Below, one piece after another: positions 1-8,802 of a stretch of 64,000 nt of DNA. The DNA is from an uncultured Eubacteriales bacterium. GTDB taxonomy: Bacteria > Bacillota > Clostridia > Peptostreptococcales > Anaerovoracaceae. Each line of letters begins with the position of its first letter. The first letter of the stretch is position 1. The stretch spans positions 62,001-126,000 of the forward strand of contig CACYQX010000001.1 in assembly GCA_902776725.1 (NCBI GenBank), in the 5' to 3' direction. Position numbers and translations under genes: made by a program. The notes below the pieces were generated by a model, which saw only the letters and a list, made by a program, of their open reading frames with translations, had not been told where the DNA came from and did not search any database.

Positions 1-693
1 CACCTTGACCACGGTGAAGACTTTGAAATCTGCAAATCCTGCATCGACGGTGGTTTCACATCCGTTATGATTGATGGATCAAAGCACCCATTCGAGGAAA
101 ACATTGCCCTCACCAAAGAAGTCGTTGACTACGCACACGACCACGGCGTAGTTGTAGAGGCAGAGCTGGGTAAGCTCGCAGGCGTAGAAGACAATATCAA
201 AGTCGACGCGCGCTCCGCAACATTCACCGATCCCGATGAAGCTGCCGAATTCGTAGAGAAGACCGGAGTTGACTCTCTCGCAATCGCAATCGGCACCAGC
301 CACGGCGCATATAAGTTTAAGGGTGAGCCATACCTCGATTTTGAAAGACTTCAGAAGATTCATTCCTTGATTCCCGATACACCGCTCGTACTTCACGGCG
401 CATCGACAGTGCTCAAAGAATTCGTAGATCGCTGTAACGAATACGGAGGAGAAATCCCCGGTGCCCAGGGCGTGCCCGAAGATATGATCAGAGAGTCGAC
501 CAAATGGGGAATCTGCAAGGTCAATATCGATACGGACCTCCGACTCGCGATGACAGCAGAAATCCGCCGTGTACTAAAAGAGTCCCCTGCCGAGTTTGAC
601 CCACGTAAATATCTCGGCCCCGGACGCGACGCAATCACTCGCATGGTACAACACAAAATCAAAAACGTACTCAACGCAAGCAATAAGCGCTAA
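1..693 (+). CDS. fba: class II fructose-1,6-bisphosphate aldolase, 5' end missing
   Basis: The reading frame is open from base 1, so the true start lies outside the window. The visible part begins with the zinc-binding HLDHG motif and continues with SVMIDGS, VEAELGKLAGVED, a TSHGAYKF segment, the LHGAST loop and KVNIDTDLRLA, in the order expected for class II aldolases. These cytoplasmic Zn2+ enzymes split fructose-1,6-bisphosphate into glyceraldehyde-3-phosphate and dihydroxyacetone phosphate in glycolysis. The 230 residues seen correspond to the last three quarters of a typical protein of about 300. A tagatose-bisphosphate aldolase cannot be fully excluded, but the long C-terminus fits the fructose enzyme. 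The gene ends at a hairpin shared with the convergent neighbour. Confidence 0.93.
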   Translation, partial: HLDHGEDFEICKSCIDGGFTSVMIDGSKHPFEENIALTKEVVDYAHDHGVVVEAELGKLAGVEDNIKVDARSATFTDPDEAAEFVEKTGVDSLAIAIGTSHGAYKFKGEPYLDFERLQKIHSLIPDTPLVLHGASTVLKEFVDRCNEYGGEIPGAQGVPEDMIRESTKWGICKVNIDTDLRLAMTAEIRRVLKESPAEFDPRKYLGPGRDAITRMVQHKIKNVLNASNKR

Positions 694-698
694 TAAAA

Positions 699-721
699 AG
701 AGGACCTCGACGAGGTCCTCT
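699..721. terminator. bidirectional Rho-independent terminator
   Basis: An 11-bp perfect stem with a 1-base centre (AGAGGACCTCG / CGAGGTCCTCT) sits between two convergent genes. It is flanked by A's on the left and TTT on the right, so it can stop transcripts from both sides. Confidence 0.85.
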
Positions 722-738
722 TTACTTACACTATGTCT

Positions 739-2172
739 CTATTCTGCGTGGTTTGCCGAAAGAAGTTTTTGTTTGAGGTCGTAGAGGTTCTGCGATAGAT
801 CCACATAATACGTCTGCGGATTCTCAAAACGCAGCATCTCATCCCAAAGCGTCTCTATCTGCTCTGCGCAATACGCCTTTATTTCTTCTATCGAAGGACT
901 CTCGTAAACGCATTCCCCCTTATCAAAGAGCTGAACGCGGAGGTTCTTCACGCGGAAGTTCTCAAGAGTCTTTCTCTTCCACACAGCATTCGGATCAAAG
1001 ATTTCATATCCGTCCTCTTCCGGAATAACCTCTCCGTCAAGCGTCATGACGTCAGCGAGCGCCTTGCCCGTCGTTTTGTCATAAAGTCGATAAAGGGTTT
1101 TGAATCCCGGGTTGGTAATCTTCTCAATGTTCTCGGAGATTTTAATCTTCGGAATAATCTCTCCGTCTATCTCTATTGCCGCAAGCTTATATACACCGCC
1201 GAATACAGGCTGCGATTTTGCTGTGATAAGTCTCTCGCCTACGCCGAAAGAATCTACCTGTGCACCTTCGTGAAGTACATCTCTAATGATGTATTCATCC
1301 AGCGAGTTACTGATTGTAATCTTGCAATCGGTGAGCCCCGCCTCGTCGAGCATCTTGCGTGCGTTCTTTGTAAGATACGTGATATCGCCGCTGTCGATTC
1401 TGATCGCTTTGCTTGGCGGATCGAGTTCCTTGAAAACTTTGATTGCCGCAGGAACGCCGCTCTTAAGCACGTTATATGTATCTACGAGAAGCGTGCAGTT
1501 CTCAGGATAGATCTCTGCATACTTTCTGAACGCCTCGTACTCGGTCGGGAACATCTGAACCCAGCTGTGAGCCATCGTTCCGAGCGCGGGAATTCCGTGG
1601 TCTATATCGGCAATAGTGCATGCGGTTCCGCAGCAGCCGCCGATATATGCGGCACGCGCACCGAGCATAGCCGCAGAAAATCCGTGAGCGCGGCGCGTTC
1701 CGAATTCCATAATCGGACGACCCTTTGCCGCACGAACAATTCTGTTTGCCTTGGTCGCGATGAGACTCTGATGGTTTACGATCAAAAGAATCATGCTCTC
1801 AACAAACTGCGCCTGCATAATCGGACCGCGCACTGTGATGATCGGCTCGTGCGGATAAATCGGAGTCCCCTCGGGAACAGCCCAAACATCGCAGGTGAAT
1901 TTGAAATTCTTTAGATAGTCAAGAAACGCCTCGCTAAAGAACTTTCTTCCGCGCAGGTATTCTATATCTTCCTCTTCGAACTTTAGGCTCTTCAGATACT
2001 CAATCACCTGCTCGACGCCTGCCATGATTGCAAATCCGCCGCCGTCCGGCACCTTTCTAAAGAACATATCAAAGTACGCAATCTCATCCTGCATACCAAG
2101 TTCCAGATAACCGTTAGCCATGGTGATTTCATAGAAATCCGTAAGCATGGTTAGATTCTTTTCCGCAAACAT
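739..2172 (-). CDS. pncB: nicotinate phosphoribosyltransferase
   Basis: Converts nicotinate and PRPP to nicotinate mononucleotide in NAD salvage (Preiss-Handler route), in the cytoplasm. Family signatures run through the protein: LTDFYEITMANGY at the N-terminus, MEFGTRRAHG, the TMAHSWVQ segment that holds the phosphorylated histidine, IRIDSGDITYL in the phosphate-binding part, and FGVGERLITA. At about 477 residues it matches the long Firmicutes form. An ATG twelve bases farther upstream is in frame, but GGGAG lies at the right distance only from the start chosen here. It is the last gene of a minus-strand series, immediately after the Hsp70-like gene. Confidence 0.93.
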   Translation of the reverse strand: MFAEKNLTMLTDFYEITMANGYLELGMQDEIAYFDMFFRKVPDGGGFAIMAGVEQVIEYLKSLKFEEEDIEYLRGRKFFSEAFLDYLKNFKFTCDVWAVPEGTPIYPHEPIITVRGPIMQAQFVESMILLIVNHQSLIATKANRIVRAAKGRPIMEFGTRRAHGFSAAMLGARAAYIGGCCGTACTIADIDHGIPALGTMAHSWVQMFPTEYEAFRKYAEIYPENCTLLVDTYNVLKSGVPAAIKVFKELDPPSKAIRIDSGDITYLTKNARKMLDEAGLTDCKITISNSLDEYIIRDVLHEGAQVDSFGVGERLITAKSQPVFGGVYKLAAIEIDGEIIPKIKISENIEKITNPGFKTLYRLYDKTTGKALADVMTLDGEVIPEEDGYEIFDPNAVWKRKTLENFRVKNLRVQLFDKGECVYESPSIEEIKAYCAEQIETLWDEMLRFENPQTYYVDLSQNLYDLKQKLLSANHAE

Positions 2173-2187
2173 CTTTTCTCCCATTTT

Positions 2188-4104
2188 TTATCCAAGGGGT
2201 ATTTCTACAACTTCTGCCATCTTGATGAGGCACTGATCTATCTGCTGTGAAATCTCGTCGATCATGCGACTTGTGATTTCTTCGTTCTTCTCCTGCTCCA
2301 GGCTTTCGTAGAAGCTGGACTTTACGGAGGAGCTTATGCTTTCCATTCTGGATTGGAAAGTATTCTTAGGAATAAGCTTTCTCACCGCGTTCGGAATCTC
2401 GGTTTCCAGGAGCTTATTCTCCATCTTGTCTTTGCCGAGAATCAGGATTACCGCAGATGCTATTACGCCTACGATTACTCCCTCAGGTCCCGCAAGGAAT
2501 GGCACCACGTCTATAGCCGCAATGATGAGTCCAACTATTACGGTTACTATCGAATCTATGAGCCATGTCATTTCCTCGACCGCAAATATATTCTTGGCGT
2601 CGACTTTGATGTCGATGTCGGACGCGGAGAGATACGACTTGAGGCTGAGTGCGGTATACGGAACTCTGTGGTTTACGCAGATTGGAACCGTGTATTCCTC
2701 GAGATCTTCCGCGACGGGCTTGAGCCACGCCGTAATCGGTCCCGCAAGGAGTTCCCTCGCCTCCTCCGACCTGATGTATGCGCCAACCTCTCTCTGAAGT
2801 TCTTCGTCGGTATCCGAAAGCTTTCTTATTTCACCCTTGCGCCATCTATCAAAGATAGGCATAGCGACCTGCTTGAGTATCGGCTCAATCAAGCAATCGA
2901 CAGCATCCTTATAGAGCTGCTTGATATGCTTTCTGACTATTTCCTCTATCTTGCTCGACTTGGTGAGCGTCTCGAGATCTTCTCTGAACTCGCGGAGGTC
3001 TTCATCGATTCTTCCGCAGTATGCAAGTCCCCTCGCAACAGAGAATTCCGGCTCTGTTCCTGAGATTACAACGGCATCCGTAAACACCGATGCGCACCAA
3101 TCCCTTATTGCAGGAAGCTTGCTCACGCCGCCGGTAAGGAAGATTAGTTCGGGCTGCGAACCCGAAATATTCTTCTGTACATCGTGCAGCGAATTGATGA
3201 ATACCTCTTTAAATGATTTTCCGCCGAGCTTTTCAAGTTTTTTGTTCACTAGCTTATCGGCAGTTTTTTCATCCATCTTGAGTGTGAGCTTGACCGCGGG
3301 CCAATGATACTGAATGATTATTGTTTCCTTGCAGTCGTGAGTGCTCCAATACTCTTCGTCAGAGAAATATTTTTCTTTAAGACGACGAGCAGCAAACTCA
3401 CAGTATGTTCTCCACGGTTCGCTCTCTTCAAAAATATTCTTTATCTTCTTTCTCGTGAGAGTTGTTTCTCCTACGGCTTCATCAAGAAGAATCTCATCCA
3501 TGAGTCCGCCGCCGAGCGCAACCTCGCCCGCAGTCTGCATCTCGACTTCTTTTCCGCCCATGATATAGGCAAAGTCTGTCGTGGATGATCCGATATCGAC
3601 TACGAGCACAGGCTTTGACAGAATGTCCACGCCTACCTGAAGATGTTTGGATTGGCAAGCACTTACCATTGCGGCACGGGACTCCGAAATGATCTTTGCA
3701 GGCGGATACCCCGCCCCCTCAAATATCTCGCGGTAATGTTCGCGCGTGTTCTTGTCCCAGCCCGCAGGACAACCAACGTAGAAGCTGCAGTCCTCTCCTT
3801 TTATGAGGTCTCCGTTTGTATAGAGCTCCCCAAGAACGCCCGCGGCAAAACTCTTAACATCATTTACAACCGCGCCGTCCGTCAGGAATCTGCTCTTAAA
3901 ACGCAGCTTACGCTTGATGGCGTTATCCGCATAGCAGGCCTTTTCTCCAATTAAAAGCTCACCGGAAGCGAGCTGGGCGTATGCGGTGATGAAACTCTTT
4001 TCATCAACCACCGTCAGCATTTCCGGTGTAACTTGATCTTCTTTACTTAACCTTGCGACTGCGCTCTCCGCATCGCCCAGGTCAAATCCAAAAAAACGAT
4101 CCAT
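2188..4104 (-). CDS. Hsp70-like ATPase with C-terminal membrane segment
   Basis: The actin/Hsp70 ATPase fold is recognisable: phosphate-1 loop FFGFDLGDAESAVA (4-17), a GCPAGW strand near 111, phosphate-2 loop VLVVDIGSSTTDFAY (166-180), and adenosine loop IFLTGGVSKLPAIRDW (321-336). There is no normal DnaK substrate-binding domain. Residues 370-510 look helical and charged, and about 513-557 are strongly hydrophobic with a Gly/Pro break, suggesting a membrane hairpin. The 638-residue length is DnaK-like but the C-terminus is different. AGAGGA precedes the ATG. It follows a two-TM protein gene by 8 bp, so the two probably work together. Function is unknown; a membrane-linked chaperone-like or cytoskeletal role is only inference. 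Confidence 0.8.
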   Translation of the reverse strand: MDRFFGFDLGDAESAVARLSKEDQVTPEMLTVVDEKSFITAYAQLASGELLIGEKACYADNAIKRKLRFKSRFLTDGAVVNDVKSFAAGVLGELYTNGDLIKGEDCSFYVGCPAGWDKNTREHYREIFEGAGYPPAKIISESRAAMVSACQSKHLQVGVDILSKPVLVVDIGSSTTDFAYIMGGKEVEMQTAGEVALGGGLMDEILLDEAVGETTLTRKKIKNIFEESEPWRTYCEFAARRLKEKYFSDEEYWSTHDCKETIIIQYHWPAVKLTLKMDEKTADKLVNKKLEKLGGKSFKEVFINSLHDVQKNISGSQPELIFLTGGVSKLPAIRDWCASVFTDAVVISGTEPEFSVARGLAYCGRIDEDLREFREDLETLTKSSKIEEIVRKHIKQLYKDAVDCLIEPILKQVAMPIFDRWRKGEIRKLSDTDEELQREVGAYIRSEEARELLAGPITAWLKPVAEDLEEYTVPICVNHRVPYTALSLKSYLSASDIDIKVDAKNIFAVEEMTWLIDSIVTVIVGLIIAAIDVVPFLAGPEGVIVGVIASAVILILGKDKMENKLLETEIPNAVRKLIPKNTFQSRMESISSSVKSSFYESLEQEKNEEITSRMIDEISQQIDQCLIKMAEVVEIPLG

Positions 4105-4112
4105 AATATCCT

Positions 4113-5000
4113 CTATCTGCCTCTGGACGCGAGTCCCTTCTTGAGCACTTTGCCATCGGCAACGAGCGCGGGTCTAATGGTTCCCGTCTGCGTTCCCGGC
4201 ATGACATCAAAGTACTGCTTTGTTTCTTCGCTGTAATCCGTAACCTCTACCTGCTGTTTGTGTAGATAGTATTTCAGATCCTCAATCTTCTCGAGTGCAT
4301 ACTCGCCGTCCTTGCTGTATGCCGCCGTAAGAAGATCAGCAAAGAGGTCCAGCTCTCCTCCGCTTATGGTCTTACCCTCTATGGTTCCGGCCTGCTCCTT
4401 CTTGGCCCAACGCTCAGCAGCCTGAATTTCTTCTAGGCTCTGGTCGATCGACAGAATCGCAGTATGCAAGCTTCTGTAAACCCTATCCGGATCTATCTTG
4501 ATTTCTACCTGCTGCTTGCGATTCTTCTTTGGAACTACCGTGCCTATTCTGCGCAAAAGACCACAGCCAAGAATGCAGACTACGGTCGCGATAAGAAGGT
4601 ATGTTCCAGGCTGACCCGGCTTCAGGTCGTTGATTGTCATACCAATCTTCGGCTTGATGCTGTTCATAAATATGAACGTAAGCACCGCGCAAGCAAGTCC
4701 TGCAACGAGAAGGATCAGGGCCACGGGATTAACCTTGTGCTTGGCCTTTGCTCCTTCTTGCATTTCCCAAACCTTGGTCTCTCCAACGGAGTCTACCAAA
4801 GGAAGCGAATGGCGCACTGCCTTAACCATATAGGCTGCGGCGTCACGTTCTCTGTCGCTCGACGCCTGCTCGTTGTACTTGAGGAGAAGCTTATCAAGCT
4901 CCGTCTCCAGGACCCCTGCAGCCCTCTCAGGCACTCCGGCTCTGGTAAGCTCGGTAAGCAGATGGTCTTTGTCTTTTTCCAGAATGTCTAACATCTTCAT
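4113..5000 (-). CDS. uncharacterised two-TM protein, partner of the Hsp70-like ATPase
   Basis: I do not recognise a family. The 295-residue protein has a charged helical N-terminus (1-85), two hydrophobic segments (about 91-113 and 132-150) joined by a short loop, and a long charged C-terminal part (about 155-295) that is probably cytoplasmic. It is rich in Glu, Lys and Gln and likely has coiled-coil character near 195-260. It lies 24 bp after the CoA-transferase gene and 8 bp before the Hsp70-like gene, so co-transcription is likely. The tight pairing suggests a membrane docking partner for the ATPase; nothing in the sequence shows enzymatic activity. Confidence 0.7.
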   Translation of the reverse strand: MKMLDILEKDKDHLLTELTRAGVPERAAGVLETELDKLLLKYNEQASSDRERDAAAYMVKAVRHSLPLVDSVGETKVWEMQEGAKAKHKVNPVALILLVAGLACAVLTFIFMNSIKPKIGMTINDLKPGQPGTYLLIATVVCILGCGLLRRIGTVVPKKNRKQQVEIKIDPDRVYRSLHTAILSIDQSLEEIQAAERWAKKEQAGTIEGKTISGGELDLFADLLTAAYSKDGEYALEKIEDLKYYLHKQQVEVTDYSEETKQYFDVMPGTQTGTIRPALVADGKVLKKGLASRGR

Positions 5001-5024
5001 GATAGGTTTTTCCTTGCTTCTTAA

Positions 5025-6368
5025 TTATCTCTTGTTGCTCTTTCTCCAGATTCCCATCTTCTCAGCTTCTGCGATGAGTTCATCTCTAAAGTCAGGATGC
5101 GCAATTGATACGATGCGCTCTGCTCTTTCCCATGTCGGAACACCCTTGAGGTTAATCATTCCGTACTCGGTTACGAGATAATGAATCGTTGAACGCGGAT
5201 CTGTCGCGATGGAACCCTGTGTAAGTGTGGGAACGATTCTGCTCTTGAGGTTTCCGTCCTTATCGGTGAAGCTCGAAGACATGCAGATGAAGCTCTGTCC
5301 GCCCTTTGACTGATAAGCTCCCATTACGAAGTCGAGCTGTCCGCCGGTTCCGGAGATATGCTTGACACCCGCGGACTCCGCATTAACCTGACCAAAGAGG
5401 TCGAGGTCGATCGCATTGTTGATGGATGTGAAGTTATCTATCTGAGAAACCACATGAACGTCGTTCGTATAATCAACCGGTGCACCGACTACATTTGGAT
5501 TGTGGTCGATGAACCGGTAGAGTTCTTCTGAACCTGCCGCAAACGCAAATACCTGGCGACCCTTGTCGAGGTTCTTCATCTTACCGGTAATCTTTCCTGC
5601 CTTTGAGATTTCAACAAAGGCATCAACATACATCTCTGTATGAACCGAAAGATCCTTGAGGTCTGACTGCGCAATCATTGTACCTACAGCGTTCGGCATG
5701 CCGCCGATTCCGAGCTGGAGGCAGGCGCCGTTTGGAATCCTCTCAACTATGAGCTTTGCAACTGCCTTATCTATATCGCTTGGCTCTCCGCCACCGCCGA
5801 GAACGGCAACAGGAGGATTATTTCCTTCAACAACTATGTCAACGTCGGCAATATTGATTTCCGCTCCGTTAAGACCGTTAACCCACGGAAGGTTTTCGTT
5901 GACCTCAACTATGATAGTCTTGGCAACGGATAGCATATCTGCAATATGTGAAGTGACAAGACCAAAGTTGAAGTTTCCGTGAGCGTCCATCGGAGTAACC
6001 TGAAGCATGGCTACATCTACAGGAGCGTTTCCGTCTCTATAGAATCTTGGAAGTTCGGAATAGCGCATCGGAATGAAGTATCCCATGCCCTTTGATATAA
6101 TCTTTCTGTCTACGCCCGAGCAATGCCATGCGTTCCATGTGAAGTGCTCGCCTGCATCGTCAGCCTTGCAAACTTCCGGCATCCACATTGTTACCGCACC
6201 ACGAAGATTTACATCCGTGAGCTCATCCTTGCGAGCAGCGAGTGCAGCATCGAGAGCTATCGGATGGTTTGTGGACCAACCATAGTCAACCCAGTCACCG
6301 GACTTAACTACCTTTACCGCTTCTTCAGCAGTTTTTAATTTTGAATCATAGAGTTTCTTAATATCCAT
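5025..6368 (-). CDS. acetyl-CoA hydrolase/transferase family, probable butyryl-CoA:acetate CoA-transferase
   Basis: Moves CoA between acyl groups; in butyrate producers this enzyme releases butyrate from butyryl-CoA while charging acetate. Family marks are GAVTMWMPE near the N-terminus, the CoA-binding [12 protein letters not shown] segment, HTEMYVDAF carrying the expected catalytic glutamate, and [13 protein letters not shown] followed by a [15 protein letters not shown] block near the C-terminus. Length (447 residues) matches the family. The SVHTEM and [12 protein letters not shown] wording resembles butyryl-CoA rather than 4-hydroxybutyrate transferases, but the acyl specificity is inferred. 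An upstream ATG overlaps the ribosome site, so the ATG with GGAG just before it was chosen. It heads the operon behind a strong promoter. Confidence 0.82.
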   Translation of the reverse strand: MDIKKLYDSKLKTAEEAVKVVKSGDWVDYGWSTNHPIALDAALAARKDELTDVNLRGAVTMWMPEVCKADDAGEHFTWNAWHCSGVDRKIISKGMGYFIPMRYSELPRFYRDGNAPVDVAMLQVTPMDAHGNFNFGLVTSHIADMLSVAKTIIVEVNENLPWVNGLNGAEINIADVDIVVEGNNPPVAVLGGGGEPSDIDKAVAKLIVERIPNGACLQLGIGGMPNAVGTMIAQSDLKDLSVHTEMYVDAFVEISKAGKITGKMKNLDKGRQVFAFAAGSEELYRFIDHNPNVVGAPVDYTNDVHVVSQIDNFTSINNAIDLDLFGQVNAESAGVKHISGTGGQLDFVMGAYQSKGGQSFICMSSSFTDKDGNLKSRIVPTLTQGSIATDPRSTIHYLVTEYGMINLKGVPTWERAERIVSIAHPDFRDELIAEAEKMGIWRKSNKR

Positions 6369-6415
6369 TTTCTCCATTCTCCTCTGATATTAATGTTAAT
6401 TTCGCATACACAGTT

Positions 6416-6444
6416 ATAATAGCAAAAAATCGCCAAAATGACAA
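6416..6444 (-). promoter_or_regulatory. sigma-A promoter of the CoA-transferase operon
   Basis: On the minus strand the -35 box TTGTCA and the -10 box TATTAT are separated by exactly 17 bp. The leader to the start codon is about 40 bases. Confidence 0.75.
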
Positions 6445-6463
6445 GGTTGCGCGGATTAGAAAA

Positions 6464-6481
6464 GGCGGCCCTAAGGCCGCC
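6464..6481 (-). terminator. GC-rich hairpin terminator
   Basis: GGCGGCC / GGCCGCC stem with a four-base loop, followed by TTTT in the minus-strand sense. It separates the remnant region from the CoA-transferase promoter. Confidence 0.7.
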
Positions 6482-6515
6482 CACTCATTATTGATTTTTC
6501 AGCACTTACACCTTG

Positions 6516-6731
6516 TTATGCCCTGCGCTTCCTGTCTGCGTAAGCCATTGCCATTATGCCCGCCGACATAAGCAGCGCCCACCAGATTCCCATCTGGCTC
6601 TCGTCTCCGGTTTTGACGGTGCTGTCCGAGCCGCCGTCTGCCGCCTTGGCTTTGTCGGCGATGAGCGCAAAATTGCCTATCTCGTCCAACTTGATAAGTA
6701 TTTCATTTCCAAGAACACCGTCCGCTTCCAT
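6516..6731 (-). pseudogene. C-terminal remnant of a sortase-anchored surface protein
   Basis: The 71-codon frame ends with a textbook cell-wall sorting tail: a VKTGD motif, a hydrophobic stretch GIWWALLMSAGIMAMAY, and a basic DRKRRA end. Just before it, GNFALIADK resembles the last strand often seen before such anchors. There is no signal peptide, no convincing ribosome site, and an in-frame stop four codons upstream. It lies downstream of a terminator for the preceding gene. I therefore read it as the leftover 3' end of a longer surface-protein gene. A small expressed anchor peptide is possible but unlikely. Confidence 0.55.
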
Positions 6732-6806
6732 GTATCGAACCTATTAAAAAAGACCGGATCGGCATCCAGGGTGGACGCCGTCCGATCTCTTAACAAATTC
6801 GATTAG
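6705..6806 (+). pseudogene. C-terminal HTH remnant of a LuxR-family regulator
   Basis: The plus-strand frame reads ISKNTVRFHVSNLLKKTG followed by SASRVDAVRSLN and a stop. This is the recognition helix and C-terminal helix of a LuxR/FixJ-type DNA-binding domain. The similarity fades sharply upstream of about 6705, where the opposite strand takes on the surface-protein reading, so only the last 33 codons remain. The same DNA forms the hairpin that appears to stop the DUF898 transcript. It cannot act as a regulator in this form. Confidence 0.6.
6745..6787 (-). terminator. terminator downstream of the DUF898 gene
   Basis: An imperfect stem of about 15 bp (GATCGGACGGCGTCC against GGATGCCGATCCGGTC, loop ACCCT) is followed by six T's in the minus-strand sense. 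It lies inside the LuxR-like remnant, so a coding remnant now serves as a terminator. Confidence 0.7.
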
Positions 6807-6833
6807 TCTATTCCGGTCTATCTCAATCTGATT

Positions 6834-8318
6834 CTATCTTCTGCTTGTCGCATCAACATGCGTGTGGTTGATGAAGTATCTTTCCAATCTGCATGTTGCC
6901 CAAGCTCCATAGATTCCACATGTAACTGCGGTCAAAAGCAGGTTGATGAGATATGTTCCAAAGAGTCCCTTTCCGGTTCCGTCGTAGAACAATCTGTCGT
7001 TGCAGATAACCGTATTCTTTGCTTCCCACTTCTTCTGCATTCCTACAGCCCACGGGAATCCCAGTCCGCAAGTCACGCTGGTAATCATGGATGTTACCAT
7101 GCTGTAACCGAGAACCTCGGGAGCAGCTCCCTCGAATCTCGATGTCGGATATATTCCGTCCGGATACTCAGGCTCATCGATATATGCCGTATGTCTCGAA
7201 ACCCATCTCATATAGTCTGCCCTGGCAAATATCGAGTATACTCCGCAGGTTATCAGCGATAGGAACCACCACTTAATCCAGAGTCCAAAGAGCTGAGGTG
7301 CCGTTCCGTTGAATTTGAGTCTTCTTCCTTCGATTACCGTATGTTCCTTCTTCCATGCAAGAATCCTTACTAGCATGTATGGTGCACCGAGTCCGCACGT
7401 TACAATGCTGAGAAGCGATAGGAGAAGATTCTTTACAAACAATTCCGAACCGGGTCCGTCAAATACGGAGTCTAAACTCTCTATTTCTTCCGTCTGCTCA
7501 TACTGTGGAATATTTGCGTCCGTATACTGTGCCTTGTCCACCTTCTCGTGCTTGCTTATCATACCGACAAGGAGTGCAATGTCATCCGAAAGCTTGAATT
7601 TTCCGTAGAGATTTTGTTTCTCTATGAATACATTCATCGCAAGGTCAATTCCGAGTACCAGCGCACATAACGCAAACAGGAACGTGAGGAATCCGGGACC
7701 ATGTGCTCTGCTAACTATGCAGGATATCAGCACGAGCGCCGCACAAGCGATGCCGATAAATAACATCTGCTTCTCTTGATCTTTTCTTTCCACGAGCAAC
7801 ATGTATACGAGACCTGCTATTGCGACAACCGCAAGGATTAGAATAATCCAGACGAACATTCCCTTAATCCAAGAGAAGATTCTTACGAACGAATAGAGCG
7901 GCGACATCACGCCCCAGCTCATATAGTAGATTCTGTAGAGGATGCTCGATATAAGCCCAAAGATCATAGGTACAATCCAAAGGAACCCTATTATCGCGGC
8001 AAGCATCGGTATGTACTGTGTAAATTTGCTTAGGTCCGCAGGAGCCTTTGTTGTTGCTGCCGGATCAGGTGCGTTGTAAGCTGCATTTGCGGCACCCTCT
8101 GCGCCCGCGGCAAACCTTGGTTCCTCTGCAATTGCCTCTTCGACACTTTCGGCTGCTCCCTCAACGTCCGCAATAGCCTCTTCGACTGCTTCCTCGACGT
8201 CCAAAGTTGCCTCTTCGACTGCTTCCTCAACTGCCTCTTCAAATGCATCGACTTCCTTTTCGATGCTGTCAAAGCGCGGATCCGCATCAAAAGTCAATTC
8301 CGTCTTTTTTTCGTCCAT
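6834..8318 (-). CDS. DUF898-type multi-pass membrane protein with four internal repeats
   Basis: The 494-residue protein starts with an acidic EEAVEEA-repeat cytoplasmic tail (about 15-70) and an Ala/Pro linker. Several hydrophobic helices follow (about 105-235). The last 210 residues contain four copies of a roughly 48-residue unit, each with a G-x-LFG-like start, a hydrophobic helix, a [VI]TCG motif and an aromatic/basic end such as RYFINHT. This matches the DUF898 (YjgN-like) pattern; the function is unknown. AAGGAGGATAGG precedes the ATG. The gene lies 26 bp after the DUF2752 gene and is probably co-transcribed with it. Confidence 0.8.
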   Translation of the reverse strand: MDEKKTELTFDADPRFDSIEKEVDAFEEAVEEAVEEATLDVEEAVEEAIADVEGAAESVEEAIAEEPRFAAGAEGAANAAYNAPDPAATTKAPADLSKFTQYIPMLAAIIGFLWIVPMIFGLISSILYRIYYMSWGVMSPLYSFVRIFSWIKGMFVWIILILAVVAIAGLVYMLLVERKDQEKQMLFIGIACAALVLISCIVSRAHGPGFLTFLFALCALVLGIDLAMNVFIEKQNLYGKFKLSDDIALLVGMISKHEKVDKAQYTDANIPQYEQTEEIESLDSVFDGPGSELFVKNLLLSLLSIVTCGLGAPYMLVRILAWKKEHTVIEGRRLKFNGTAPQLFGLWIKWWFLSLITCGVYSIFARADYMRWVSRHTAYIDEPEYPDGIYPTSRFEGAAPEVLGYSMVTSMITSVTCGLGFPWAVGMQKKWEAKNTVICNDRLFYDGTGKGLFGTYLINLLLTAVTCGIYGAWATCRLERYFINHTHVDATSRR

Positions 8319-8344
8319 CCTATCCTCCTTCCGGTCGATAAATG

Positions 8345-8734
8345 TTAATGAATATTTCTAATAATTCCAAACGCAATGGCTGATACAAGCGCCACCGCGA
8401 TAAAAACAATTTCTATCTTTGAATACTTGGTCTCACCCGTCTTGATGTATTGATGTGTTTTAAACAGCCAATACGGAATCGCAATCGGTATGAAAACAAA
8501 TATATACGGGTTAGCCCGAAACGCCTCCGAAAACTCCAGATGCGCCATATGAACAAAATAATGGCTTATTCCACACCCCGGACAAAGATATCCCGTGACG
8601 AGTCTGAACGGACAAGGAATGTATAAGCCCGTTATCGAGACAAAGATGAAGTACAGGATTCCCAGTCCCAGAATCCACAAAACCTCCTTTATGACCTTGT
8701 CTCTTCTGTTTTTTACCGAGTCGTCCATACGCAT
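8345..8734 (-). CDS. DUF2752 family membrane protein
   Basis: A 129-residue protein with hydrophobic segments near 14-32, 70-88 and 103-125. The family hallmark CPFRLVTGYLCPGCGISHYF sits in the middle, and an AFRANPYIF motif follows it. DUF2752 proteins are small membrane proteins with a conserved CPGCG that may bind metal or form a disulfide; the role is unknown. No good ribosome site is visible before the ATG, and a TATAAT lies about 20 bases upstream, so the message may have a very short leader. An ATG two codons later is an alternative start. Confidence 0.85.
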   Translation of the reverse strand: MRMDDSVKNRRDKVIKEVLWILGLGILYFIFVSITGLYIPCPFRLVTGYLCPGCGISHYFVHMAHLEFSEAFRANPYIFVFIPIAIPYWLFKTHQYIKTGETKYSKIEIVFIAVALVSAIAFGIIRNIH

Positions 8735-8774
8735 TTATTGTATCACAGATTATATGTTATTTGGGAACTAAAAA

Positions 8775-8795
8775 GCCGCGGCAAGCTGCCGCGGC
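8775..8795 (-). terminator. terminator of the folate/uvr operon
   Basis: Nine-bp GC-rich stem (GCCGCGGCA / TGCCGCGGC) with a three-base loop and TTTTT on the minus-strand side, placed just after uvrA. Confidence 0.88.
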
Positions 8796-8802
8796 ATTTT
8801 AA

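Noticed and set aside
6513..6806. A complete 97-residue plus-strand regulator gene
   Set aside because: Only the last 33 residues resemble LuxR proteins; the first part is the antisense of the sortase-anchor tail and has no ribosome site.
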